Shown here: positions 53,691-63,500 of the stretch, in pieces
Numbering within the stretch: position 1 is the stretch's first letter
Layout: the number at the start of each line of letters is the position of its first letter
Source: Heloderma charlesbogerti
Taxonomy: Eukaryota > Chordata > Lepidosauria > Squamata > Helodermatidae
Assembly (NCBI GenBank): GCA_026122225.1
Contig: JANEZZ010001383.1
Span: 233,493 to 297,492, forward strand
Direction: 5' to 3'
DNA length: 64,000 nucleotides
The notes under the pieces: generated by a model
Told to the model about the DNA's origin: nothing
The model's database searches: none
The model's input: the letters and a program-made list of their open reading frames with translations, nothing else
Program-made: the position numbers and the translations under genes

Positions 53691-54074
53691 CAACACTTTG
53701 ATGACATGGAGGAGATGCCATTGTTGAATGATTTGAACTCTTGATAACCTACTGTAGGACCATCTTGTTTTTCCAGTGAATCTTTACTCTAATGAGCAAA
53801 CACCATTTCTGGCTTTCAGATGGGTGGAAGTCAGGTCGATCGCAGAGGAAATGAACACAGCATAGAGCATTGGGTAATATGTAGCCGCGGGGAGGGAGGG
53901 AGGAGTAGAGCTTAGGCAGTGACCCCTCGGTACATGAATTTCGGAGTTGCAAGCAGGTCCCTGTTTCCATTTGTGAAATGTTGGGAGGCGTGACATCACA
54001 GAAACAAATTGGGAGAAGTGCCATTATTTAGCCCCATCTCTTGGGCTCATGGTCTTGAAAAGCTCCTTCCTTTA
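53691..54074. other. No gene recognised
   Basis: Flank of the Gypsy element. Nothing was identified. Confidence 0.3.
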
Positions 54075-54268
54075 TGTTGTATAGGTAGAAGGAATGACTG
54101 CAGAATTAGCAGGCCTCAAACACAACTGCTCTTTAATTCATCACACACAGAAGTGAAGAACTTAGCAGAAGCTCCACCCACTGCTGCCACGCCCAACTCT
54201 ACCGGAGCTGCCAAGGCTCAAAACAATAACTAAGCCACAGTACCCCCGCCCCCCTAGAGTACATAACA
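54075..54268 (-). repeat. Gypsy 3' LTR
   Basis: On the + strand it runs TGTTGTATAGG to CATAACA. It aligns with 58,643-58,822 through GAAGGAATGACTGCAGAAT and CAAAACAATAACTAAGCC. Confidence 0.88.
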
Positions 54269-54279
54269 TTCCTCCCCCC
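54269..54279 (-). other. Polypurine tract
   Basis: GGGGGGAGGAA on the - strand directly before the 3' LTR, the expected plus-strand primer site. Confidence 0.8.
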
Positions 54280-55242
54280 TTAGCTATCATAGTCTCCCAG
54301 CCAACAAGGTGGTACCCTTTCACAGCACAGTCTCTGCACTCGACTAGCAGGTGTAGCTTGCTCAGATGACTTCCTTTCAGTACCTGCTGTAGGTAAGGAA
54401 GGAGTATTGCTCCCATCACTTAGAGGTTCTGGTGCTTCCGCTGGCGGTGAGAGAAACACATCAGTTCCAGATGTTCAGCAGCTGCCTCTGAGGATGACAA
54501 CCCACTCTGGCCAGAACGCCTTCTCGACTGGTCAACATGGCGATGCCACACCGACCCATCTGCACACTGGACCTTGTATGACACAGGTCCAATGACCTCA
54601 ATGATAGAGGAAGGAACCTACCTCGGTCCAGCACCATAGTTTCTAGGAAACACCTGATCTTGTGGAGCAAATGAGCAGAGAGGAGGAGCTGAGAAGGCCA
54701 CATCTAGAGCTTGCTCCCGTTTACTTTGTAAGTCTTCAGGTGGAGTGGAGTCGGTCAAGGCAAGTTTTGAGATGCCGCCCCATAAGTAACTCTGCAGGAC
54801 TGACTCCTGTTGCACAGGGAGTAACATGTTGAGCAACGAGAAACCTGGCAAGGCATGTTGGCCAGTCTCCTCATGCAATGCACTTCAGGGCATCTTTTGT
54901 TGTCTGCACCATCCATTCAGCTTGGCCATTTGCTCAGGGATGACGAGGTGCAACGGTGACAGCCCAAGTGAGGTTCTTGTCCGCAAATTATTTAAATTCA
55001 GCAGATGTAAAAGCAGTCCGACTGTCTGAGACTGTAGGCAACCCATGGGTGGCAAGTAAGTGGGGCAGTGCTGTGATTGTTGCAGCGGCTGTTTGTGATG
55101 GTACTAAGACAACTTCAAGCCACTTCGAGTAAGAATCTACTACAACTAAGAAGTTTTTTCCTTGAAACGGTCCTGCAAAATCAATATGGATACCTGCATT
55201 GAGCAGGGGCTTGGACTCGATAGTCTTATATGCCCCTTCCAA
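54280..55242 (-). pseudogene. Gypsy integrase, broken
   Basis: The core begins GIHIDFAGPFQGKNFLVVVD and continues to SDSRTAFTSAEFK, holding the first catalytic Asp (HIDFAGPF) and the second (SDSRTAF, normally SDNG.QF). The following frames (ANGQAEWMV-type DNA near 54,920) are shifted with stops, and a C-terminal part is recognisable to about 54,460. The upstream zinc-binding domain is cut off by the CR1 tail at 55,188. Inactive. Confidence 0.75.
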
Positions 55243-55266
55243 CCCTACTATTCTATGATTCTATGA
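55188..55266 (+). mobile_element. CR1 3' tail of 80 bp in Gypsy integrase
   Basis: TACCTGCATTGAGCAGGGGC through CCTTCCAACCCTACTATTC to the ATTCTATG tail, and nothing else of CR1. An extreme 5' truncation, or the remnant of a CR1-tailed SINE. Confidence 0.85.
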
Positions 55267-55739
55267 CCAAGACTTCTTGGTCAATTCCCATGGAAAGATA
55301 GGTGCTCTTGGTGGATTGTGCCCATTACAGTTTTTTTCAATATCTGAGTCAATACTGGGCCACCAGACATAGCTCGTGGTCAATGCTTTCATGCAAACAT
55401 GAAATGAGCTGGATGAGCTGCATGCAGCGTGGTCAAGATGGTTTGACGACCTTTATCTGGAATAACAACACGATTTCCCCATAGCAGACTTATGGGCAGA
55501 CATCTTATGCTGACGATGTTTGAATGGCTTAAATTCCTCTGGCAGTTCCTCATCGGGCCATCCCCTCCATACCCAGTTTAAAACACGAGCCAGTACAGGA
55601 TCTCGAGCAGTCAGCCTAGCAATTTGATCAGCCTGAAGAGGTGGGTCAGGAAGGGCTTCGAGCATCAAGACTTCCAGTGGAGGAGGTACAACAAAATCTG
55701 GAATTTGAAGTAGTATCCAACTCAATCCATCAGCATTCG

Positions 55740-56075
55740 CTACTGCCTTTCCTGGCTTGTAGACAAGTGTGCCATCATAAGCATTGTGCAGAATGCTCCA
55801 ATGCTGCATGATAGTATGCAGGGAGTAGGCTTACCAGGAGAGAAGATTCCTAGAAGAGGCTTGTGGTCTGTGTGTATTTCAAAAGTATGGCCATAGAGAT
55901 AGTTGTGGAACTTTTTGATGCCTGCAATAACAGCCAAGGCTTCTGTGTCAATTTGTGCAAAGTTCCATTCAGTGGATGACATAGTCCTTGAATAATAAGC
56001 AATTGGTGCCTCTGTCCCATCTGACATTTGAGAAAGTAGGGTTTCCATGAATTGTTGGAACAGTCCAGAGGCCAC
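55740..56075 (-). pseudogene. Gypsy RNase H segment
   Basis: The frame reads ASGLFQQFMETLLSQ and then jumps to MSDGTEAPIAYYSRTMSSTE, EALAVIAGIKKFHNYLYG and FEIHTDHKPL. The first piece is RT sequence; the second is RNase H, with the TDHKPL motif. The expected RT catalytic box and connection between them (on the order of 130 residues) are missing, a deletion near 56,030. Confidence 0.8.
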
Positions 56076-56900
56076 AGAAATTCCGAATTGCAGACACTTT
56101 ACTCAGAATGCCCCTTGATGAATGATTATTGTTTAGGCATCTGCTGTAGAATCATCGACAACCAACTGTTGATATGCTTGGGCCAGATCAAGTTTTGCAA
56201 AGACCTTCCCTCCACCAAGAACAGCAAGGAACTGATTGACAGCAGGCACTGGGTATAGATGCTGCTTAAGTACTTTATTCACAGTGCACTTGTAATCCCC
56301 ACACAGTCTCACATTCCCATTAGGATTTAATACTGGCACAATGGGTATAGCCCACTGGGTCTGTGTAACTGGTTCTACCACACCTTGCTTGATGAGATGC
56401 TCAAGCTCTTCTTCATTTTTTCCCCTGCATTGCAAAAGGAACGTTCCTGGTTTTCATGCAAATTGGTGTAATAGATGGATCCAGATGGAGTGACACTGGC
56501 TTCCCTTTGTATTCTCCCAATTCTTCAGAAAATACCCTTGGAAATATATTAACAATTGCTGCAAGCCGACCTGTAGTAAGGGTGTGAATTCCTTGAATGC
56601 TAATCCCTACTGATGAGAACCAGTTTCTCCCCAAGAGGTTTTTCCTCTGCCCCTCCACAATTATAAGTGGAAGCTTTCCTTGGAATGAGCTATATTGTAC
56701 ATCTACAGTGCAGAATCTGACGATATCGACCTTCTTTGCATTGTAATCACGCAGAATGCATGATGGACTTGACAACTTTGGAGCAGGGGTCCCAGAAAAT
56801 ATGTGCTTAAAGGTGCCTCATTAATTATGGATACCCCAGATCCTGAATCCACTTCCATTTTGCACTTCCGGCCATTGATTAATACTGTTTCATACAACAC
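56076..56900 (-). pseudogene. Gypsy protease and reverse transcriptase start
   Basis: Protease at 56,900-56,703 with EVDSGSGVSIIN (active-site DSG). A shifted frame at 56,775-56,413 carries KNLLGRNWF, linking protease to RT. RT fingers and palm start at 56,435-56,133 with QWAIPIVPVLNPNG, CGDYKCTVNK and FAKLDLAQAYQQL (first catalytic Asp). The frame then ends in a stop. Two frameshifts and the loss of the YxDD box make it non-functional. Confidence 0.8.
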
Positions 56901-57049
56901 AGAGAATCATGAGGTTCCTTGCCACGGATCTTCTGAATGTGATATAGCTGTTGAGTTTCATTACCCTGTGGCTAATCAGCTCCATGAAACGCTATGTGGA
57001 GTGACTCTGGTCTTGTGCTGACAGATTTTGAGTGGCAGAATCGCTCAAG

Positions 57050-57800
57050 GTGACCCTTCTTCTTGAAAACCTGCACTCAGCATCCTTGAATCTGCAGAGA
57101 GAGCACTGATGTGGTCCTCCACAGCCTGAGCAGGAATAGGTAAGCCAGGGCCTACCTGCAGATTTTACAGAGCGTGCATTTCTTGTGTTCTGTTGACCTT
57201 GCTACCCAGAATACTCAGTCTGCTTGCTTCAGATGGCACTGACATCATCTGCATCTCTCTTGAGTTCTGTGACATATAGTGATGCAGTCTCACTGGCTAA
57301 TGCCTTTTCTTGAGCCATTGCAAATGTCAAGTTTGTCTTGGACAGGAGGCATCGCTGTAGTGCTTCATCATAAACCCCACAGACAAGGCGATCCCTCAAT
57401 ATATCCTCTAGAAAATCCCCAAAGTTGCAGCATTGAGAAAGATGACACAGTTCTGCAATATAAGTGGCAATGCCCTCTCCAGGTTGCTGCATTCGGTTGT
57501 GAAATTTAAATCTCTGCACAATAATTGAAGGATTTGGTGAGAAATGTATCTTCAGTCATCCTAAAAGTTCATCAAATGTCTTCGTTTGGGGTGAGGCAGG
57601 AGCAGTGAGGGATCTTATTATGGCAAATGTCTGTGGCCCGCAAACCATTAAGAGCACAGCTCACTTTTGTTCAGCATTGGCTATCTTATTTGCTTCCAGG
57701 TAAAGCCGGTCTGCGTAAGAATCCCAGGAAGCAGGCTGACTAACATCAAACTCTTCGGTATGTCCAAGAGCAGCCAGTTGGATTTTAATCCTCTTTTAAA
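57050..57800 (-). pseudogene. Gypsy gag-like ORF, broken
   Basis: - strand reading: ASWDSYADRLYLEANKIANA, then a stop in place of the usual Lys-Arg, AVLLMVCGPQTFAIIRSL, FSPNPSIIVQRFKFHNRMQ, YIAELCHLSQCCNFGDFLED and RDRLVCGV, the common gag order of this Gypsy lineage. The open part is 57,519-57,229. A Cys/His-rich segment (SGCGGPHQCSLCRF) follows near 57,100. Confidence 0.75.
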
Positions 57801-57884
57801 ACAGAATACAGGAGTTGCTCAAGTTCTTAAGTGGGTCTAGCTGACTGCTTACCAGTTAGCTGTGTAAATGGATTCACAGTGTAT

Positions 57885-58606
57885 GGGCATCTCTAAAAGG
57901 TAAAGGTGTCCCCAACCAGTCGTGTCCGACTCTAGGGTGCGGTGCTGATCCCCGTTTCTAAGCCGAAGAGCCAGCGCTGTCCGAAGACGCTTCCGTGGTC
58001 ATGTGGCCGGCATGACTGAACACCGAGGTGCACGGAACGCTGTTACCTTTCCCGCTGAGGCGGTACCTATTTATCTACTTGCAATTTCTTGCTTTCAAAC
58101 TGCTAGGTTGGCAGAAGCTGGGACTGAAGACGGGAGCTCACTCCGTCACGCAGCACTCGGGTCTCGAACTGCTGTCCTGCCGACCTTCCAGTCTGCAGTT
58201 CAGCGTCTTAACTACTAAGCCACCGCAGCCCATGGGCATATCTACACCAGCCTAAAATCCTGCTTTTAAAATGGGGCTTTCAGTTTCTGTTTTAAATGCC
58301 GGATCACAACGACTCCCTTTTTCACCCGCTTCCTTTCCCCCCCTTCCCCCCGTATCTGAGTCATCCATTATCTGCCATTGATCTCGCTCCTCTTCTTGCT
58401 GCTTTTCCTCTTTTCACGGAGGGAACTCAAGCAGAACACAACAGGGTAATTTGATAGCTCATTATTCGGGATCTATTTAAAAACGGAACAAAGGGCATTT
58501 AGTTCAAGAGATGCCTTGAATGATCACGGCATCATGTAAAGAGCCCGCAAACTTCCATGAAGGAGTAATCTTAATAGCAGGATAAAAGCTTGGTGTGAAG
58601 GAGCCA
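57885..58606 (-). mobile_element. Harbinger-like MITE carrying a SINE
   Basis: Reversed copy of the family at 32,528. It starts GGGCATCTCTA after TAT (57,882-57,884) and ends GGATAAAAGCTTGGTGTGAA then GGAGCCA before TAT (58,607-58,609). A SINE fills 57,896-58,231. It lies in the gag-side untranslated region of the Gypsy element. Confidence 0.75.
57896..58231 (-). mobile_element. Sauria-type SINE
   Basis: Reversed: GGGCTGCGGTGGCTTAGTAG head, a box B-like segment in GTTCGAGACCCGAGTG, the CAAGTAGATAAATAGGTACC block, and a GAGTCGGACACGACTGG end shared with BovB, then TTTACCTTT. Flanked by ATGGGCATCTCTA (57,883-57,895) and ATGGGCATATCTA (58,232-58,244), a 13-bp duplication with one mismatch. The BovB-like 3' end fits mobilisation by BovB. 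Confidence 0.88.
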
Positions 58607-58642
58607 TATAGCTCTCAGGATCCCATCCTCGTTCCCATAAAA

Positions 58643-58822
58643 TGTTGTATAGTTAGAAGGAATGACTGCAGAATCAGCAGGCCTCAAACGCAACTGTTCC
58701 TTATTTATCACACACAGAAGTGACAACTTAGCAAAAGCTCCACCCACAATGGCTAATCCCAGCTTTACAGGAGCTGCCAAGGTTCAAAACAATAACTAAG
58801 CCCCCAGCCCCATTACATAACA
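58643..58822 (-). repeat. Gypsy 5' LTR
   Basis: TGTTGTATAG to CATAACA on the + strand, 180 bp, about 85 per cent similar by eye to the 3' LTR. The adjacent - strand sequence TTTTATGGGAACGAGG is where the tRNA primer site should lie; I cannot name the tRNA. Confidence 0.85.
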
Positions 58823-59180
58823 CTTTGCATCACTGCCTGTGATGTCAAATGGCCCCACTTTCCCCTATCATTTCCCTTAATACAGCCTGGTGGAATAGCC
58901 TTGCTTTCCCTCTCATTAATAATAATGGAAAACTCTGAAGTTAATGGCAACATAGCAATACAATGTTGCCCTCCATCCCACACTGAATTCAATATCCATC
59001 CTGGATAAGGTCTTTGTGACTTGAAAGCAAACCCAGCAGATGTGAAGAGCCTCAACTGAGCTCCATGCAGGGAAATATTTTCTTAGAGAATCACTTCTCC
59101 AGTTCAGATCATTGTCCTGTGTGGGCATCACCCATTTCTTTCTCTCCTGTTTGGTTGTGTCACCAGAACTTTTTGTCTCA
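58823..59180. other. No gene recognised
   Basis: Spacer between the Gypsy element and the chemokine upstream region. Confidence 0.35.
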
Positions 59181-59680
59181 TGGAGCTGCTGTGCCAAGTT
59201 CTTGGTTCAGAGAGCCCACCATGGCTCCATAAAGGAGCAACAGGTGTCTTTTCTTCTCTCGGAGCTCCTGAGTTAAGGCCTTGGTTCAGAGAACCCGTTA
59301 CGGCCAAGGCAAACAAAGACAGTGGTCTCTGCTGCCTCGCCTTCTTTGGGGCCAGACCCCTTCTTGACCCGTCTTTTGCAAGCTCAGAATTGCAAAATCC
59401 CACCGCAGCCTTTCACTTCCTCCTCTGAGGCCACTTCAAGACCCTGGGATGGTGTTCCAGGATGTGACTTGTTTTTGCCAACAGTTCTGAAAAATGAAAT
59501 GTTGTGTTTTTTCCATTCCTTCCAAGGAACCACCAGATCCTTTTCCAAAGCCATGTATAAAAAGGAGGGAAGGGTCCTTGTTGCTCAGTGTGGAGCAAAG
59601 GAGAGTGTGCAAAGGACACAGCCTTGCCTGCTGCTGACCCTGAACCAACCACCTCCTTGCCTCCACCACACTCTGCAACA
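59181..59680 (+). promoter_or_regulatory. CC-chemokine promoter and 5' leader
   Basis: TATAAAAA at 59,556-59,563 puts the transcription start near 59,585-59,595, just before the GCTCAGTGTGGAGCAAAGG leader. Upstream, a unit with GCCAAG.TCTTGGTTCAGAG occurs twice in tandem (59,187-59,215 and 59,268-59,297). The 250 bp before the gene is shared with the other promoter copies in the window, which shows it belongs to the duplicated gene. No NF-kB or other site was called with confidence. Confidence 0.8.
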
Positions 59681-60433
59681 ATGAAGATCTCCGTGGCTGC
59701 CCTGGCTGTCTTCCTGGTCATTGCCACCTTCTTACCCCAGGTGAAGACCGGTGAGTTTTTGTTTTCTTCCTTTTCCATACACTCCTTTGTATCTAAAGAG
59801 GAAGCGCATAGGAATGTATGAGAATTTCATTCCCGTTCGCAACCCCGAACATGAATGCAAGCAGGAGCACAATTCTCGGGAAATGCTTGCAGTTTCCCAA
59901 ACTTGTGTTCACGTTCAAAAGTATGCACTCGTTGCAAAAATCTGCATTTTCATGCTTTAGCCTATGGGGAAAAGTGTGCATATTTGGGTGTGCACTTTTA
60001 AAAATGTGCATTTTCCCTGATGGAAAATGCACATTTTTCCCAATTTCAAAAAAGATGCTCACATTCAAGAACACAAAGGAGGTGAACCAAGCATTGAGGA
60101 GGATTTTGGAGAACCTCAACTAACTTGGACATCACATATTCATTCATCCATCCTGAGAAGTGCATGCCACATTCACACAAAGAGTTGCTGTCTTTCAAGT
60201 CTGTACTGGGGGTGGGCTATTCAGACAACCATTCCTGCCCAAAGCAGATTTTGGGCATCTGAAACACCGCTTTCAAACTCCTCCTCCTCCTCCTCCCTCA
60301 TGACCTGTCAATCAAGCTGTCACAGTCAATGCTGTGACAGAACAAGCAGAACAATGAAGAATTGTGGGTGAGTGTGGAGCGGGGAGTAACTTTTCATAAC
60401 ATCACTGAAATGGTCCTCCTGGGTATGTTAAAA

Positions 60434-60485
<52 letters not shown>

Positions 60486-61481
60486 GTCAGGGAGACCACT
60501 GTAATGTACAGCCTGTGTAAACAACAGAGCAATCTGGAACACACTGAAGAACAACCCCAGCAGAAGAGCAGGTAAAGCCATTTGCTTTTGGTCATGTGAT
60601 AGCAAAGGGCTCTTTCAGACAAGACCTATCCACAATGGCTGTTTCACACATCCACTGTTTCACATATCCACACATTCACTGCCGCATTGACAGTGCGCTT
60701 GCACTGATAGATGACATTGAAGATACCTATGTTGTTATGCTAAAAAAAAAGGTTGCAACAATCCCGCACGGAAGCCAAGATGGGTGGCAGGAAATGGGGC
60801 CCTTGAAGGAATCCGTTGCTCAAAGTAATTATTTTGTTGGGCTCCATGGCACAGGTGGACCTGGGAGAATCCACCCAAACTATGCGCTTGAATTGAACAG
60901 GGCTGCACAGCAGCACCCCCTTCCCCACTGCCAAAATTGCTGCTGCCCTGCCGACTTTGCTACTGAATTTGCCATCATAGCAGCCGCCCAAAAAGGAGTA
61001 ATTTTGATTGGAAACAAGGGATACAGGGAGCACCCACCTCATTTAAAAGCAGAATCAGGCTCCCAGGATATCTCCAGGAGTGTGATTCCGCTTCCAGACA
61101 AGGTGCATGCTCCCTGCAGGCCTTGTTTTCCAGCAAAATCACCAGTTTTTCTGCCACCACCATGGCAGCAAATTTGGCGCTGGCAGGGGGTGGTGGAAAA
61201 ATGGCTCTGGAGGGCTTCATGCAGCCTGCACGCTGCCTGTTGCCCACCCTAGAAGCTCTTCTGACCCCTATACCTTTGTCTATGGGATGGGCTGTTCAAG
61301 AGGGGATGAGCCTCCTGATGTGGGAGGATCAGCCACAAACCCTTTCCATTCCTCTGCTTCTTTCAGGACTCTCCATCGTCGTGGGTTCCTGCTGTTTGAT
61401 CTATTCAGCAAAGCGCCTTCCACTGAGCCACCTGAGCAAATTTCAATACACAGACAAGAGGTGCCCTCAGCGATCTGTCAT
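59681..61481 (+). CDS. CC chemokine-like gene, exons 1 and 2 (partial)
   Basis: Predicted secreted leukocyte attractant of the CC chemokine family. Exon 1 is 59,681-59,750: MKISVAALAVFLVIATFLPQ and VKT, a hydrophobic signal peptide of the usual length, then a GTGAGT donor (phase 1). Exon 2 is 61,367-61,481. The ATG follows the TATA box by about 120 bp and is the first in frame. Joined across the intron the product reads into GLSIVVGSCC. The gene structure (signal exon, CC exon, then a short last exon, introns in phases 1 and 2) is that of CC chemokines. The last exon, with the conserved Trp and helix, is not found to 64,000. Intron 1 (1.6 kb) holds a hAT-like MITE. Orthology to a named CCL is not decidable from this much. 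Confidence 0.85.
59809..60156. mobile_element. hAT-like MITE in chemokine intron 1
   Basis: 348 bp from TAGGAATGTATGAGAA to CATTCATCCATCCTGA, flanked by GAAGCGCA (59,801-59,808) and GAAGTGCA (60,157-60,164). The broken paralogue has the uninterrupted site GAAGCGCATGCCAC near 38,311-38,324. The interior has hairpins of the AAAATGTGCATTTTCC type around 60,005-60,035. Confidence 0.85.
60438..60487. repeat. TG/AG microsatellite
   Basis: About a dozen TG units followed by about twelve AG units, in chemokine intron 1. Confidence 0.95.
60955..61195. repeat. Palindromic MITE-like hairpin in intron 1
   Basis: CATTTAAAAGCAGAATCAGG with GGAAACAAGG and GCCATCATAGCAGCC on the left is mirrored by GATTCCGCTTCCAGACAAGG, CCTTGTTTTCCAGCA and CACCATGGCAGCAAATTTGG on the right. 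The centre is near 61,065. An imperfect foldback of about 240 bp, ending 170 bp before exon 2. Confidence 0.65.
61367..61481 (+). CDS. CC chemokine-like gene, exon 2
   Basis: 115 bp behind a clean pyrimidine tract and AG (CCTCTGCTTCTTTCAG) and before a GTAAGT donor (phase 2). It encodes LSIVVGSCCLIYSAKRLPLS, HLSKFQYTDKRCPQRSV, then the first two bases of an Ile/Met codon. The adjacent CC and the third Cys 24 residues after the second give the CC-family spacing; the fourth Cys belongs in exon 3. The segment from the CC to the exon end is the N-loop and first two strands of the fold. This is the best-supported host coding exon in the window. Confidence 0.88.
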
Positions 61482-61554
61482 GTAAGTATAATCAGTAATT
61501 CATAGAATCATAGAAACACAATTCTAATCCTTTAATACTAGATTTTGAATTTAT

Positions 61555-62166
61555 TGTGCATAGGGGAGCCAAAAAAGTGCAGAAAAGGGCAATTAAAGGG
61601 ATCAAGGGCCTGGAGCATCTCCCCTTTGAGGGAAGGTTGCAACAGCTGGGCTTGTTTAGCTTGGAAAAAGGGCGAGCAAGGGGAGGCATGACAGAGGTGT
61701 ACAAAATTATGCCTCGTGTGCAGAATGTGGATAGGGAGACATTTTTCGCCCTGTCTCATAATACTAGAACCCACTGGGGTCCTCCCATGAAGCTGATGGG
61801 TGGGAGATTTGGGAATGATAAAAGGAAGGGCATCTTCACACAGTGCAGAGTGAAACTATGGAATTCGCTGCCACAGGATGCAGTGATGGCCACCTATTTG
61901 GATGGCTTTCGAAGGGGGTTGGACAAGTTCCTAGAGGAGGAGGAGGCTATCAATGGCTACTAGTCTTGATGGCTATGTGCTACCTTCAGTAGCAGAGGCA
62001 ATATGCCTAGGTACATCAGTTGCTGGGGGACATGTGTAGGAGGATGCTGTTGTGCTCATGTTCTGCTTGTGGGTTCCTGGTCGACAGCTGGTTGGCCACT
62101 GTGTGAAAGAATGCTGGACTAGATGGAGCCTTGGTCTGATTCAGAAGGGCAATTCTTATGTTCTTA
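61555..62166 (+). mobile_element. CR1-related LINE, C-terminus and tail
   Basis: An open frame to 61,963 reads AIKGIKGLEHLPFEGRLQQL, FSLEKGRARGGMTEVYKIM and KLWNSLPQDAV, ending EEEEAINGY. This is a CR1-clade ORF2 end of a different subfamily from the ATTCTATG-tailed CR1s. The tail ends in TTCTTATGTTCTTA. It lies in what should be chemokine intron 2. Confidence 0.8.
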
Positions 62167-62171
62167 AAACA

Positions 62172-62400
62172 GTGACAGCCAGTGTAGTATAGTGGTTAGA
62201 GTGTTGTACTGGGACTCCAGAGACCCGGGTTCTAGTCCCCACTCAGCCATGAAGGTAACTGGGTCACTGACTCAGCCTAACCTACCTCACAGGGTTGTTG
62301 TGAGAATAAAATAGAAGGAGGACCTTGTAGGTGCCTTGTTCCTTGCAAGAGGAAAAAAACCCAGTGGGATATAAATGTAATAATATATAAATAAATATAA
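62172..62400 (+). mobile_element. tRNA-headed SINE (type 1)
   Basis: GTGTAGTATAGTGGTTAGAG head, box B-like GGGTTCTAGTCCCC, CCTCACAGGGTTGTTGTGAG body and ATAAATATAAATAAA tail. Confidence 0.88.
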
Positions 62401-62409
62401 ATAAACAGC

Positions 62410-62520
62410 AACCCCCTTTTATTTATTTATTGGAAGTATTTATATACTGCTTCACATTTTTTTAAAAATCCCAAAGTAGTTTACAACAGATTATAAAACT
62501 GTAAAACATTATAAAAAAAT
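62410..62520 (-). mobile_element. LINE 3' tail fragment
   Basis: TTTATTTATTTATTG followed by AT-rich DNA resembling a reversed LINE terminus. The span 62,521-62,870 shows no recognised feature. Confidence 0.4.
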
Positions 62521-62874
62521 GAAAGGTCTACCTAGTCCAGCATTCTGCTCCCCACAACAGCCAGAGAAATGCCTCCTAGAAGACTACAAGCACGGTGTGA
62601 AGGGAACAACCTTTCCCAAGTGTATCTGGTACTCTAAGATATAGTGCCGTTGTTCATGGAGGTTCTGTTCTCATCTAAGAGCATAAAAAGAGTCTTGCTG
62701 CAAGAGATTAAAGCTCCATCCTGTTTCTCACATTGACTAGAGAGATGCTTCCAGCAGGCCCCAAAGCAAGAAACAGAGGCCACAAGTCTCCGTTGCTGCA
62801 TGTGCCCCAGGATCATCTGATAGTGGGAATTATACAGTCTCTGAATTTGAGATTCTGTTTAGCTTTTGTAATTA

Positions 62875-63005
62875 ATCACTATCAACAGACACCCTCTTAT
62901 CCTCTAATTCCGCTTTAAAGCCATGTATAAGATGTGCTTCTCATCCATGGTGTTGAATCCTGGGGTCTCCCATGTGGAGCCTGTGGCCACCCTGTGCCCA
63001 CAGAC
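62875..63005 (+). repeat. Duplicated flank shared with 39,095-39,228
   Basis: ATCAACAGACACCCTCTTATCC and GCTTTAAAGCCATGTATAAG match the flank of the broken chemokine copy. It marks the downstream limit within which the paralogous exon 2 should lie. Confidence 0.8.
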
Positions 63006-63320
63006 ACGTCTCTTGGTACCCGCCAGGCTCCCTACTCCTCCTGATTTGTATTTTTTAATTAATATTTTGTTAAAAATTAGGAGGCTGGCTGGCTTGCTGC
63101 AAGAGAAAGTGCTGCCCTCCAGCACCATCTTTATTTGGCTTCAAAGGGGCGGTTTTGTGTTTTGGAGCTCTGAACCCACCTCTGCCTTGTACTTAGGTTC
63201 TGGGGCAAGCAACTTTTCTTTCAGTCTCACCCATTTACCTTATAAGAAATGGGTGTTTTTCGTCTGGCCATGCCCGCCATGGCAGCCATTTTATGAATGG
63301 GCATCTAGGAGTGAGCAACA
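62961..63320 (+). mobile_element. hAT-like element (GGGGTCTC family)
   Basis: TGGGGTCTCCCATG start, GCCAGGCTCCCTACTCCTCC, GTGCTGCCCTCCAGCACC and TTTTGTGTTTTGGAGCTC as in the other copies. The right end is degraded. Confidence 0.65.
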
Positions 63321-63387
63321 CTATAGAAATGCTGCGTGTGTTTAGCTGACCTGAACTGTTTGATTTTTAATGTCATCCAGAAGCAAC

Positions 63388-63500
63388 ATCGGAAGCTGCC
63401 TTACCCTTGGGCCATCGAGACCGGCATTGTCAACACTGACTGGCGGCTATGTCTCTCCAGGGTTTCAGGCAGGGTTTTTTTTTTTTCCAGCCCTACTTGT
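63388..63500 (-). mobile_element. tRNA-headed SINE (type 2), partial
   Basis: Reversed: the CCTGGAGAGACATAGCCGCC body with AGTCAGTGTTGACAATGCCG and the end GGCAGCTTCCGATG. The head is lost. Confidence 0.65.

Larger units (their letters stand above)
54075..58822 (-). mobile_element. Ty3/Gypsy LTR retrotransposon, decayed
   Basis: Two short LTRs in the same orientation bound a - strand gag-pol. Flanking CTTTA (54,070-54,074) and CTTTG (58,823-58,827) match at 4 of 5 positions. Order on the - strand: gag (about 57,800-57,200), a zinc-knuckle region (about 57,180-57,050), protease, RT, RNase H, integrase, polypurine tract, LTR. Each ORF is broken by stops, frameshifts or deletion. Nested insertions: a CR1 tail at 55,188-55,266, and a Harbinger-like MITE with a Sauria-type SINE at 57,885-58,606. 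Confidence 0.88.
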
